A stretch of DNA of 8,129 nucleotides from Candidatus Omnitrophota bacterium (lineage in GTDB: Bacteria > Omnitrophota > Gorgyraeia > Gygaellales > Profunditerraquicolaceae): the NCBI GenBank assembly GCA_028711825.1, contig JAQTRM010000052.1, positions 1 to 8,129 of the forward strand, in the 5' to 3' direction. The notes beneath the pieces were generated by a model. It searched no databases. It worked only from the letters and a program-made list of their open reading frames with translations, and was not told the origin of the DNA. Shown one piece after another: positions 1-6,022 of the stretch. A program made the position numbers and the translations under genes. Positions within the stretch are counted from its first letter, which is position 1; every line of letters begins with the position of its first letter.

Positions 1-307
1 CCGTCCGGATCCCCAGGATAGAAGAAAAAAAAGAAGTCCCGATAAATAGAATAATGACCAAAGATACGATCGGGATCACCACCTGCGCCTTATCCACATC
101 CCCCTCCCTGCTGCGGGCGATGAAATAAAGAAGAATACCGCTAAAAACAAAAACTACCGCCGTATTGAATTTTATATTCATCCATCCGGAATATACGCTC
201 AGCAGCCCCGGGACCCCGAATTCCCATCCGGCGATCACCGCCAATCCGGAAAAAATTACCGCGCACGCCAATATCCTGACTGTTATTTTAAGAATAGGCT
301 TTCCCAT
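1..307 (-). CDS. Membrane sensor protein, probable histidine kinase (N-terminal 102 residues, truncated by window edge)
   Basis: The frame is open from the ATG at 305-307 to the window edge and gives 102 residues starting MGKPILKITVRILA. I see three hydrophobic segments at about residues 8-27, 48-64 and 74-97. The layout (GW near the end of helix 1, a short extracytoplasmic stretch, then MNIKFNTA leading into helix 2) resembles the N-terminal membrane module of many PAS-containing sensor histidine kinases. No PAS, HisKA or ATPase domain lies inside the window, so kinase identity is inferred from this module and from the response regulator gene ending only 4 nt upstream. The start is supported by a GGGAG Shine-Dalgarno motif about 8 nt before the ATG, inside the end of the regulator gene. 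It is probably co-transcribed with that gene. A GGDEF or other membrane signalling protein is possible. Confidence 0.7.
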   Translation of the reverse strand, partial: MGKPILKITVRILACAVIFSGLAVIAGWEFGVPGLLSVYSGWMNIKFNTAVVFVFSGILLYFIARSREGDVDKAQVVIPIVSLVIILFIGTSFFSSILGIRT

Positions 308-311
308 GTTC

Positions 312-1058
312 TTATCTCCCGGCTTTCTTTTTCTTCCGGGTCTTTTTCCGGTATTCGGCAGGAGTGGCTTTAACGGAACGTTTGAACTGCCGGATAAAAG
401 ACTCCGCGTTCTGGTATCCCAACCTGCCGGAAATCTGGTCTACGGTATCGGCGGTTTGCTTCAGGAGCCTTTTTGCCTCTTCGACCATCAAGGAAATCCG
501 GTATTCGCCAAACCCCTGCCCGGCAAACCTGGAAAAAATCCGGCTTAAATATTTAGGGCTTAGGCATACGGCTTCGGAGGCATCCTTGAGCGTAACCTTC
601 TTATGCAGGTTCCTTAAAAGAAAATCTTTGACGCGTTCAATTTTATTCTCCCCGGCCGGGCCGTATTGCCGCGCTTTCTTCTCCTGGAGATGCTTTTCGA
701 TTACCAACCTGGTGCTCTCGATATCCAGGGGTTTCTCGATATAATCATCCGCCCGACTGCGCAAGGCCTCCACCGCCACATCTTTGGAGCCGTAACCGGT
801 AAAAATAACTACCCGCACTTCCGGGGCAATCCTCTTTATTCTTTCCAGGACTTCGATACCGTTTAATCCGGACATCCGCACATCAAGAATAACTAAATCG
901 ATTTCATTGGGTTTACTAAGGTAGGCAAGGGCTTCCTGGCCGCTGGAGGATTCGGCGATACCGTATTCGCGGAAACATTCCATAAACTCTTCCCGCAAAA
1001 GGGCATCATCGTCGACCAAAAGTATCCTGGAAGGCAAAACTCTGGGGTCTAAAGGCAT
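312..1058 (-). CDS. Response regulator, receiver domain plus AraC-type DNA-binding domain
   Basis: This 248-residue protein has a CheY-like receiver domain at about residues 10-125. The acidic pocket is D16/D17/D18, the phospho-acceptor is D59 (in LVILDVRMSG), the switch threonine is T87 (FTGYG) and the conserved lysine is K109 (EKP). An AraC/XylS-type domain occupies about residues 138-240. Its two helix-turn-helix units lie near 157-178 (LKDASEAVCLSPKYLSRIF) and 205-226, and it ends in the usual FKRSVKATPAEYRKK signature. A lysine-rich tail (KKTRKKKKAGR) follows. The domain order is like YesN-type regulators. Phosphorylation by the membrane kinase encoded 4 nt downstream is likely; targets are unknown. 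The start has an AAGGGAG ribosome site (1064-1070) and a strong promoter just upstream, so this gene probably begins its own two-gene operon. Confidence 0.95.
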   Translation of the reverse strand: MPLDPRVLPSRILLVDDDALLREEFMECFREYGIAESSSGQEALAYLSKPNEIDLVILDVRMSGLNGIEVLERIKRIAPEVRVVIFTGYGSKDVAVEALRSRADDYIEKPLDIESTRLVIEKHLQEKKARQYGPAGENKIERVKDFLLRNLHKKVTLKDASEAVCLSPKYLSRIFSRFAGQGFGEYRISLMVEEAKRLLKQTADTVDQISGRLGYQNAESFIRQFKRSVKATPAEYRKKTRKKKKAGR

Positions 1059-1088
1059 TTTCGCTCCCTTTTTAGGTGCCGGGCATTT

Positions 1089-1116
1089 ATTATAACTCTT
1101 TAAAAAACTAAATCAA
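1089..1116 (-). promoter_or_regulatory. Sigma-70-type promoter of the two-component operon
   Basis: On the minus strand a TTGATT -35 box (1111-1116) and a consensus TATAAT -10 box (1089-1094) are separated by 16 nt. The spacer is AT-rich. The predicted transcript start is near 1081-1083, about 24 nt before the regulator ATG at 1058 and just ahead of its ribosome site. This is the best promoter match I found in the window, and it gives the regulator and kinase genes their own transcription start, apart from the operon upstream. Confidence 0.7.
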
Positions 1117-1256
1117 TACTTTAGGAAATCCGTCGATTTTTCCGGCTGCGCGGTTATCCGCCGGACCGGACAGGAAGACAAGGCATCTCCGGGGGGGATC
1201 CGCCGGATTAGCGGAAAAATGCGGCTAAAAACCGGAGGATTTTGCTTTAATACTAT

Positions 1257-1278
1257 TGCGGGGAGGCCGAAACCCGCA
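1257..1278 (-). terminator. Weak hairpin after the DUF2156 gene, possible terminator
   Basis: Just past the stop codon of the DUF2156 gene, TGCGGG and CCCGCA form a 6-bp GC-rich stem around a 10-nt loop. No run of T follows on the minus strand, so it is not a convincing intrinsic terminator. It may be a 3' end stabiliser or a Rho-dependent end. The rest of the 222-nt spacer (1059-1280) holds a 10-bp direct repeat, ATCCGCCGGA (twice between about 1155 and 1208), and the promoter of the next operon. I see no gene in it. Confidence 0.3.
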
Positions 1279-1280
1279 TT

Positions 1281-2165
1281 TCATTCCTTAAGCGCAATGG
1301 TATATTTTTTTATCATCCTTACCGGGTGGTAAGATTCCTTGGAAGCGCGCAGTCCGGGGATTCCCAGGTCCTGTTCTAAATTAAGATATTTGAAATTACC
1401 GCCGCGGCAGCGCAGGAATTCATTGAGCATCGTTTGATAAAGCCCCGGTATCCCCGAATCCGCCTTAAATATATGCATCACCATCGTTTCCGGGTTCAGT
1501 GCTTCGGCTACCGCCATCGCGCGAATTACGCCTCCGACTCTGATTACGCCGCAGCTCAACCTGAATTCCGCAAAATGCTCCGCGATTTCCAGGACCGCAC
1601 GTCTTTCATTCTCCAGGCCTTCGGCTGTTTCGCAATCTTTCATCAGGCACCATGCCTGTTCGAATTCCAATATCCGGCTTGATCCGGCGGGCGTGATATC
1701 GGCATAATCATAAAGATAGCCCGATTTAAACTTCCGGATCAGGTTACGCTTCCCGTCATACTTCCTCCCTGCCAGGCCGGTCAAATCCGATAAATAATAA
1801 AGATAGTCAAAATTATCCCTGTCCTCCCGGACTACGAAAGAATCGTCTCCGCCGAAAACCCGCGCCAAATCTTCCGGGACGCGGCAGAATTCACCTCTGG
1901 AATCACGCAGTATTGCTCTTACCGGCCCGGATGCATCACCCGTCCCTATCGGCGGAAGGAACAGGTTTTTTCCGGCGCCGGAGCGCAGGATAAGCCAGCC
2001 GTCGAGCAGGCAAAGCTTATAACCGTAAACCTGCCTCCAGCTGAACAAATTCGTAAAAGTAAATTCCGATATCTCGGGAGGAGACTCCTTAAACGCCGCG
2101 TCGAAAATAGGCTTATGCGCCAAGTCCAGCGGAATAAATTCCGGATAAGACGGGATAAAACTCAT
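1281..2165 (-). CDS. DUF2156 protein (phosphatidylglycerol lysyltransferase C-terminal-like, GNAT fold)
   Basis: This 294-residue protein carries the hallmarks of soluble DUF2156 proteins: EFTFTNLFSWR at 34-44, DNFDYLYYLSDLTGL at 117-131 followed by GRKYDGKRNLIRKF, and the C-terminal signature YLNLEQDLGIPGLRASKESY at 260-279. The family shares the double-GNAT catalytic fold of MprF/LPG synthase, which transfers aminoacyl groups from tRNA to lipids. The MprF membrane domain is absent here and the length matches stand-alone members, whose substrate is not generally known. An acyl- or aminoacyl-transferase role is therefore inference. It starts 16 nt after the small membrane protein gene, with AGGGAAG 8 nt before the ATG, and is the last gene of the seven-gene operon. 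It has no signal peptide or transmembrane helix. Confidence 0.88.
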   Translation of the reverse strand: MSFIPSYPEFIPLDLAHKPIFDAAFKESPPEISEFTFTNLFSWRQVYGYKLCLLDGWLILRSGAGKNLFLPPIGTGDASGPVRAILRDSRGEFCRVPEDLARVFGGDDSFVVREDRDNFDYLYYLSDLTGLAGRKYDGKRNLIRKFKSGYLYDYADITPAGSSRILEFEQAWCLMKDCETAEGLENERRAVLEIAEHFAEFRLSCGVIRVGGVIRAMAVAEALNPETMVMHIFKADSGIPGLYQTMLNEFLRCRGGNFKYLNLEQDLGIPGLRASKESYHPVRMIKKYTIALKE

Positions 2166-2181
2166 CGGAAAACTTCCCTGT

Positions 2182-2298
2182 TCAAACTGCCTTTTTACAT
2201 TTCAGACAATGAGTATCATGCATGCATTTGACGAAAGTCTTAACGAACACTCCGATAATCATCAACAAAACTATTTGTCCGAATAATCCCCAGCTCAT
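2182..2298 (-). CDS. 38-residue single-pass membrane protein with a Cys/His cluster
   Basis: I do not recognise a named family. The start chosen is the ATG at 2296-2298, which gives a 38-residue protein beginning MSWGLFGQIVLLMIIG. A longer frame to 2436 exists, but its extra part overlaps the upstream gene antiparallel-free in another frame and lacks a ribosome site, whereas AAGGAGG sits 5-6 nt before the chosen ATG. Residues about 5-23 form one hydrophobic helix. The short basic tail carries C25, H27, H30, C31 and C34 (CMHDTHCLKC), a compact set of possible metal ligands, and ends KKAV. The N-terminus has no charge and the tail is lysine-rich, so by the positive-inside rule the cluster would face the cytoplasm. 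It lies 41 nt after the Met-rich periplasmic protein gene and 16 nt before the DUF2156 gene, suggesting a shared envelope or metal-related role. Confidence 0.72.
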   Translation of the reverse strand: MSWGLFGQIVLLMIIGVFVKTFVKCMHDTHCLKCKKAV

Positions 2299-2303
2299 TA
2301 TTC

Positions 2304-2310
2304 CCTCCTT
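2304..2310 (-). promoter_or_regulatory. Ribosome binding site deciding the start of the 38-residue membrane protein
   Basis: The minus strand reads AAGGAGG here, 5 nt of spacer after the adjoining G before the ATG at 2298. It is a near-perfect Shine-Dalgarno site and the main reason to call the short protein and not the longer overlapping frame. A small hairpin (TACCC-TTGT-GGGTA on the minus strand, 2310-2323) abuts it on the 5' side and shares one base with it. Confidence 0.8.
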
Positions 2311-2339
2311 ACCCACAAGGGTACACCCACGCAATTTCC

Positions 2340-2951
2340 TCAATAAGAATCCCGCCCCTCCTTGCGCATCATCATCCCGCCTTCCCGCATTTTCTGACCC
2401 TGCGGCATCATCGATTTCTTTTCGGACATCATACACTTGCCTTCTTTCGCCATCTGCTTATTCCAAATCTCGCGCAGTTTAGCAGTCTGGTTTTTGTTGA
2501 GAATATTCTTCAAATCGGCGCAGGCCCTTACGACTGTCTTGGCCTCCCGGGCCTTGACACCATATTTCTTATCGATCATGGCATTTATCTTATTTACATT
2601 GATCTGGTCTTTTTTCAATTCTTCTTTGATATCGATTGCCAGCAGCTCCACATCCGCGTTATTCTTTATCTGGTTCTTTTTTACTTTCATTTTGAGCATC
2701 CTTACCTGCTCTATCTGGTCAGGGCTTAACCCTAATTCATCGGCATTTTCCATGATCAGGCGTGTTTTATAATAGAACATTGCCGCCGGATCCATCTTAT
2801 TTCCCATACGCCCGGAACCTTGCCCCATCATCCTCCCGCCCATCCCCATCCGTGCTCCGGGATGATAAGATGTATCATCGGCTAGCGCCGGCATTGAAAA
2901 AACCAACAGGGCAAATATACCGACAGCCAGAAGCTTAAGAACGTTTTTCAT
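2340..2951 (-). CDS. Met-rich Spy/CpxP-like (LTXXQ) periplasmic protein
   Basis: This 203-residue protein has a clear signal peptide, MKNVLKLLAVGIFALLVFS then MPALA, with predicted cleavage after A24 (motif ALA). The mature protein is mostly helical and highly charged. LGLSPDQIEQV at 73-83 and LNKNQTAKLREIW at 151-163 occupy the places of the paired LTxxQ motifs of Spy, CpxP and ZraP, proteins that act as periplasmic chaperones or metal-responsive stress sensors. Two Met-rich flanks stand out: residues 35-53 (six Met, with many Gly/Arg) and 174-195 (eight Met). There are two cysteines, C144 and C173, and one N-terminal His (H30). Met clusters of this type often bind Cu(I) or Ag(I), but here that is inference. 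AGGAGG lies 5 nt before the ATG. The gene sits 38 nt after the FMN reductase gene and 41 nt before the small membrane protein. Confidence 0.85.
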   Translation of the reverse strand: MKNVLKLLAVGIFALLVFSMPALADDTSYHPGARMGMGGRMMGQGSGRMGNKMDPAAMFYYKTRLIMENADELGLSPDQIEQVRMLKMKVKKNQIKNNADVELLAIDIKEELKKDQINVNKINAMIDKKYGVKAREAKTVVRACADLKNILNKNQTAKLREIWNKQMAKEGKCMMSEKKSMMPQGQKMREGGMMMRKEGRDSY

Positions 2952-2989
2952 AACCGCCTCCTTTTTTTAAAATCCTTCTTTAAAAAACC

Positions 2990-3643
2990 TTAATCCTGCT
3001 TTCCTCCGGCGAGCCGGATACCCATCCCGATCGCCTTACGGCAGTCTTCCGGGAATACCTCCCGGCGCCTTTTAAGTTTCTCCGCGGGATCAAACCTCGG
3101 GGCGACCATTTTTGCATAATCCTCAAACTGGCAGGTATCGAAACTTAAAAGCGTTTCGCTTGACCCGAAGATCCTGGATAGGGAACCTTCCATGCCCGCG
3201 AAACGCTGGCGGTACCCGAATTGGTTCATCAGCTCCTCGGTCATCCCCATTGTATATATAAACCCCGTAGGGATCTTTTTGGGAAAAAGCGATTCCGGAG
3301 GGTCAGTATAGGCAAGATAGGGAAACAACAGCCTTTCCAGGAATGACTGCGTCTGCCCGGTAATATTCCCCAGGTATATCGGGGAGCCGAAAATAAGTGC
3401 GTCGGCTTTTTCAATCCTGTCAAAGACAGGCTTCAGGTCGTCTTGCACCACGCAGCGGCCGTAGCTTTCCCCTCCTTTTTCCTTACAGGCAAAACAGCTG
3501 ATGCACCCCTGATAATCCAGCTCATATAACTGCACGAATTCTGTTTGGGCGCCTTGAGAAGCGGCGCCCTCGAGCGCTTTTTTAAGCAGTGTCGCGGTAT
3601 TCCATTCTTTTCTCGGGCTGCCGTTGAATGCGATAACTTTCAT
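2990..3643 (-). CDS. Flavodoxin-fold NAD(P)H-dependent FMN reductase with cysteine cluster (iron-sulfur flavoprotein-like)
   Basis: This 217-residue protein starts MKVIAFNGSPRKEWNTATLL, the phosphate-binding loop of the NADPH-dependent FMN reductase/flavodoxin family (GSPR followed by a short helix). DALIFGSPIYLGNITGQTQSFLER at about 85-108 is the second flavin-binding loop. Between them lies a cysteine cluster: C47, C50, C53 and C64, spaced CX2CX2CX10C, followed by DDL. Archaeal iron-sulfur flavoproteins (Isf) use a compact CX2CX2CX4-7C motif for a 4Fe-4S cluster; the wider last gap here is also common in uncharacterised relatives, so cluster binding is likely but not certain. It would be a cytoplasmic electron-transfer flavoprotein or FMN/quinone reductase. 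It starts 15 nt after the nitroreductase gene, with an AAGGAGGG ribosome site in the gap, and may share electrons or flavin with that enzyme. Confidence 0.87.
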   Translation of the reverse strand: MKVIAFNGSPRKEWNTATLLKKALEGAASQGAQTEFVQLYELDYQGCISCFACKEKGGESYGRCVVQDDLKPVFDRIEKADALIFGSPIYLGNITGQTQSFLERLLFPYLAYTDPPESLFPKKIPTGFIYTMGMTEELMNQFGYRQRFAGMEGSLSRIFGSSETLLSFDTCQFEDYAKMVAPRFDPAEKLKRRREVFPEDCRKAIGMGIRLAGGKQD

Positions 3644-3658
3644 TAAATACCCTCCTTT

Positions 3659-4285
3659 TTAAAGCTCCGAGATCACGATCTCCCGGTAAGATTTCCTCCA
3701 GTTGCGCTCCAGGAGCTTTTTACTCTGGTCGAAACGCCCTACCGCAAGCAGCATCGGAACAAAAAAATTCGCGGGAATGGAAAATTCTTTCATCACACCC
3801 TCGCGGCTGAAACCATCCATGGGGTGAGAATCAAGCCCAAGTTCCTTTGCCGCCAGCATCAGCCCCATCCCGAAAAAAGCGGTATTCTTGACCGCGAAAG
3901 CCAAAGAATTATCCCCTCCGTAAAGCTTGCTGATCGCCCCGAGAAACCAGCCTTTCTGTTCCGGCTTCATATACCCTTTTTTCTCCATACTCTCCCATAC
4001 CTTGCCGACCGTAGGGTTATTTTCCTTATATCCCTCCTCATCGGCCAGGAGGATCAACACCACCGGCGCTTCCGTTATCTTGGGCTGATCCATCGCTACC
4101 TTTCTTAACCTCGCCTTATCGATGGGAGAACGCAGAACGATCATATTCCACGGCTGAAGGTTAAAAGAAGAAGGAACCAGGCTTGCCAGGGCGACCATTT
4201 TTTTAAGCTCTTCATCGCTGACCTGCCCGGCAGGATCGAAATAATTCACGGAACGCCGCTCTTCCATAAGTTTTCTGAATTCCAT
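3659..4285 (-). CDS. Nitroreductase family FMN-dependent oxidoreductase
   Basis: This 208-residue protein is full length for the NfnB/RdxA-type nitroreductase family, which uses FMN and NAD(P)H to reduce nitro compounds, quinones or similar acceptors by two-electron steps. FMN-contact motifs are E9-R10-R11-S12 near the N-terminus, PSSFNLQPWNMIV at 38-50, and the C-terminal LLAVGRFDQSKK region at 179-190. AVKNTAFFGMGLMLAAKELG (131-150) is the family's helix before the GL-S/P loop. The start was placed at the ATG at 4283-4285 because AGAGGAG lies 7 nt upstream and homology begins there; an upstream in-frame extension to 4441 falls inside the DJ-1 gene and looks like noise. The gap to that gene is only 2 nt, so translation is probably coupled. 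The natural substrate cannot be told from sequence. Confidence 0.92.
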   Translation of the reverse strand: MEFRKLMEERRSVNYFDPAGQVSDEELKKMVALASLVPSSFNLQPWNMIVLRSPIDKARLRKVAMDQPKITEAPVVLILLADEEGYKENNPTVGKVWESMEKKGYMKPEQKGWFLGAISKLYGGDNSLAFAVKNTAFFGMGLMLAAKELGLDSHPMDGFSREGVMKEFSIPANFFVPMLLAVGRFDQSKKLLERNWRKSYREIVISEL

Positions 4286-4287
4286 TG

Positions 4288-4803
4288 TTATGCTCCTCTC
4301 TTCAGTTTGCTTAAGCAAGCTTTTATAAAAGCCGGGATATCGGAAGGAAAACGGCTGGAGATAAAGTTTCCGTCCTCCACCACTTCCCGGTCCAGGTATT
4401 CCGCCCCCGCGTTCTTGATATCCTGGATGATGGATTTCCATCCCGTCACTTTACGCCCCCTCAACACACCGGCGGTGATCAAAAGCTGCGCCCCGTGGCA
4501 GATAAAGAAAACCGGCCTGTCCGTTCCGGCGAATTGCTTCACAAAAGCCACCACTTCATCGTGACTTCGGAGGTGGTCGGGAGAATACCCTCCGGGTATG
4601 AATATGGCATCGAAATCTTCCGCGGAAACCTCTCCCGCCTTCTTCTCAACTTTTACCGGCAAGCCGGTCTTTACGCCCTTTACCAGTTTCTTCTCAACCC
4701 CCAGATGCGTAAGTTCATGCCCCGCTTCCTTAAAAGCGGCGGCGGGTTTTTCATATTCCGAATCCTCAAACATCTCATCGATCAAAATCCCGATCCTTGC
4801 CAT
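4288..4803 (-). CDS. DJ-1/PfpI family protein (YhbO/PfpI-type)
   Basis: This 171-residue protein has the full PfpI subfamily signature. The FEDSEYEKP loop supplies the conserved glutamate E13, IFIPGGYSPDHLR (67-79) is the glycine-rich loop, and FFICHGAQLL (99-108) is the nucleophile elbow with C102 and H103. The C-terminus ISSRFPSDIPAF (148-159) is also typical. Relatives have been reported as glutathione-independent glyoxalases, protein/nucleotide deglycases, proteases or stress chaperones; the deglycase role is debated. Activity on methylglyoxal-type carbonyls would suit the neighbouring Old Yellow Enzyme, but this is inference. AAGGAGG precedes the ATG by about 5 nt. The gene lies 27 nt after the Old Yellow Enzyme gene and 2 nt before the nitroreductase gene. 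Confidence 0.93.
   Translation of the reverse strand: MARIGILIDEMFEDSEYEKPAAAFKEAGHELTHLGVEKKLVKGVKTGLPVKVEKKAGEVSAEDFDAIFIPGGYSPDHLRSHDEVVAFVKQFAGTDRPVFFICHGAQLLITAGVLRGRKVTGWKSIIQDIKNAGAEYLDREVVEDGNFISSRFPSDIPAFIKACLSKLKRGA
4293..4299 (-). promoter_or_regulatory. Ribosome binding site deciding the nitroreductase start
   Basis: AGAGGAG on the minus strand lies 7 nt before the ATG at 4285, inside the last codons of the DJ-1/PfpI gene. It fixes the start at residue MEFRKLMEERRS and argues against the 52-residue upstream extension. Confidence 0.75.
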
Positions 4804-4830
4804 ATCTGCCTCCTTATTTTTTATGCCCCT

Positions 4831-5919
4831 TTACTCCCCGCAATTTTCCGGGTCCGGCGAGGCAAGATGATACGGACAGGGCCATTTTACCTCTTTTTTC
4901 AATTCCTGCGCCGCGCGCAGCGGCCAGTAAGGGTCGCGTAAAAATTGCCGCGCGATTACGATAAGATCGGCCTGCCCGGACGCCAGGATTGTCTCCGCCT
5001 GCGCCGCCTGCGTAATTATACCTACCGCTCCGGTCAGTATCTCCGCCTCTTTATGGATCTGTTCGGAAAACTGCACCTGGTATCCCGGCCCGGCGGGTAT
5101 CCTGGCATCGGGAACCATTCCGCCCGAAGAACAGTCAACAAGGTCAACCCCCTCCTCCTTTAGCAGGCGGGCGAACATCACGGACTGCTCCGAATCCCAT
5201 CCTTGAGGCTCCATCCAATCGGTAGCCGAAATACGGACAAACACCGGCAGCTGCGCCGGCCAGGCCTGGCGCACCGCGCGCACGACCTCCAGGGGGAACC
5301 TGGTGCGGTTCTCGAAAGGCCCCCCGTAAATATCCGCGCGCCGGTTGGCGATCGGAGAAAGAAATTCATGCAAAAGATAACCGTGGGCGCAATGGATCTC
5401 GGCGATACGAAAACCGGCTTTCAAGGCGCGGCCGGCCGCTTTAACAAAAGACTCTCTGACTGCCCCGATACCCTCAATGCTCAGGGCCTCGGGCAGCGGA
5501 TAATTCCCGGCAAAAGGCAAGGCGCTGGGGGCAACTACCGGCTTCCAGCCTCCGTCTTTTTCATCGCAAGCCCCTTTACGTTTATCCCAGGGCCTGAAAA
5601 TCGAGGCTTTTCTTCCGGCATGCGCCAGTTGGATCCCCGGAACCGCGCCCTGGGCTTCAATAAATTCAGCCACTCTCTTTAAATTCGGGATATGCTCATC
5701 CTTCCAGATACCCAGGTCCTGCGGAGTGATCCTGCCGCGCGCCTCTACCGCCGTAGCCTCCACCATCACGATACCCGCCCCGCCTACCGCGCGGCTCCCC
5801 AGGTGGACTAACTGCCAATCGCTGGAAAAACCATCCTGGTATGAATACTGGCACATCGGGGAAACCATAATCCTGTTCCTTAAGACTATCCCGCGGATTT
5901 CCAATGGATCAAATAGCAT
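4831..5919 (-). CDS. Old Yellow Enzyme family NADH:flavin oxidoreductase, YqjM/NamA class
   Basis: This 362-residue TIM-barrel flavoprotein would reduce activated C=C bonds (enones, enals, maleimides, some nitro compounds) with NAD(P)H through FMN. The class III (YqjM) hallmarks are visible: SPMCQYS with C23 and Y25, the redox-tuning pair; Q97 in IQLAHAGRKA; substrate-binding H176 and H179 with Y181 in HCAHGYLLHEFLSP; RADIYGGPFENRTRF (194-208); R229 in VFVRIS; and the C-terminal phosphate-binding IARQFLRDPYWPLRAA (322-337), in which the more usual GR is AR. It is somewhat longer than B. subtilis YqjM (338 residues) and has two extra C-terminal cysteines, C348 and C360. The start has AGAAGG 6 nt upstream. 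It is the first gene of the seven-gene operon, behind a candidate promoter and downstream of a strong terminator. Confidence 0.95.
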   Translation of the reverse strand: MLFDPLEIRGIVLRNRIMVSPMCQYSYQDGFSSDWQLVHLGSRAVGGAGIVMVEATAVEARGRITPQDLGIWKDEHIPNLKRVAEFIEAQGAVPGIQLAHAGRKASIFRPWDKRKGACDEKDGGWKPVVAPSALPFAGNYPLPEALSIEGIGAVRESFVKAAGRALKAGFRIAEIHCAHGYLLHEFLSPIANRRADIYGGPFENRTRFPLEVVRAVRQAWPAQLPVFVRISATDWMEPQGWDSEQSVMFARLLKEEGVDLVDCSSGGMVPDARIPAGPGYQVQFSEQIHKEAEILTGAVGIITQAAQAETILASGQADLIVIARQFLRDPYWPLRAAQELKKEVKWPCPYHLASPDPENCGE

Positions 5920-6022
5920 ATTTACCTTCTTATCTTCCCGGCTCCGGGCCTGCCGGAAATCTACCCTTCGGCTGCACAGGCTAAAATCCCGGGGGTTTTT
6001 TTGAATTGATTTACAATTAAAG

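Noticed and set aside
165..866. Plus-strand open frames opposite the response regulator and kinase genes
   Set aside because: They are antisense to well-conserved receiver and AraC domains, with no supporting ribosome site or recognisable domain.
1150..1210. Mobile-element end or repeat array suggested by ATCCGCCGGA copies
   Set aside because: There are only two 10-bp copies in a sequence generally rich in CCGGA-type words, with no inverted ends, target duplication or transposase nearby. No CRISPR array, tRNA or rRNA was seen anywhere in the window.
2299..2436. 46-residue N-terminal extension of the small membrane protein
   Set aside because: It overlaps the end of the Met-rich protein gene in another frame, and a near-perfect ribosome site lies before the inner ATG at 2298.
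4286..4441. 52-residue N-terminal extension of the nitroreductase
   Set aside because: It lies inside the DJ-1/PfpI gene in another frame, has low-complexity Gly-rich sequence unlike the family, and a good ribosome site marks the inner ATG.
4495..5682. Plus-strand open frames such as 4495-4941 and 5203-5682
   Set aside because: They lie antisense to the DJ-1 and Old Yellow Enzyme genes, whose families are unmistakable. Their sequences look like complement shadows and have no family resemblance.
5920..6022. FMN riboswitch ahead of the flavoenzyme operon
   Set aside because: The position and flavin theme made it worth checking, but I could not find the conserved RFN element segments or its multi-stem layout.
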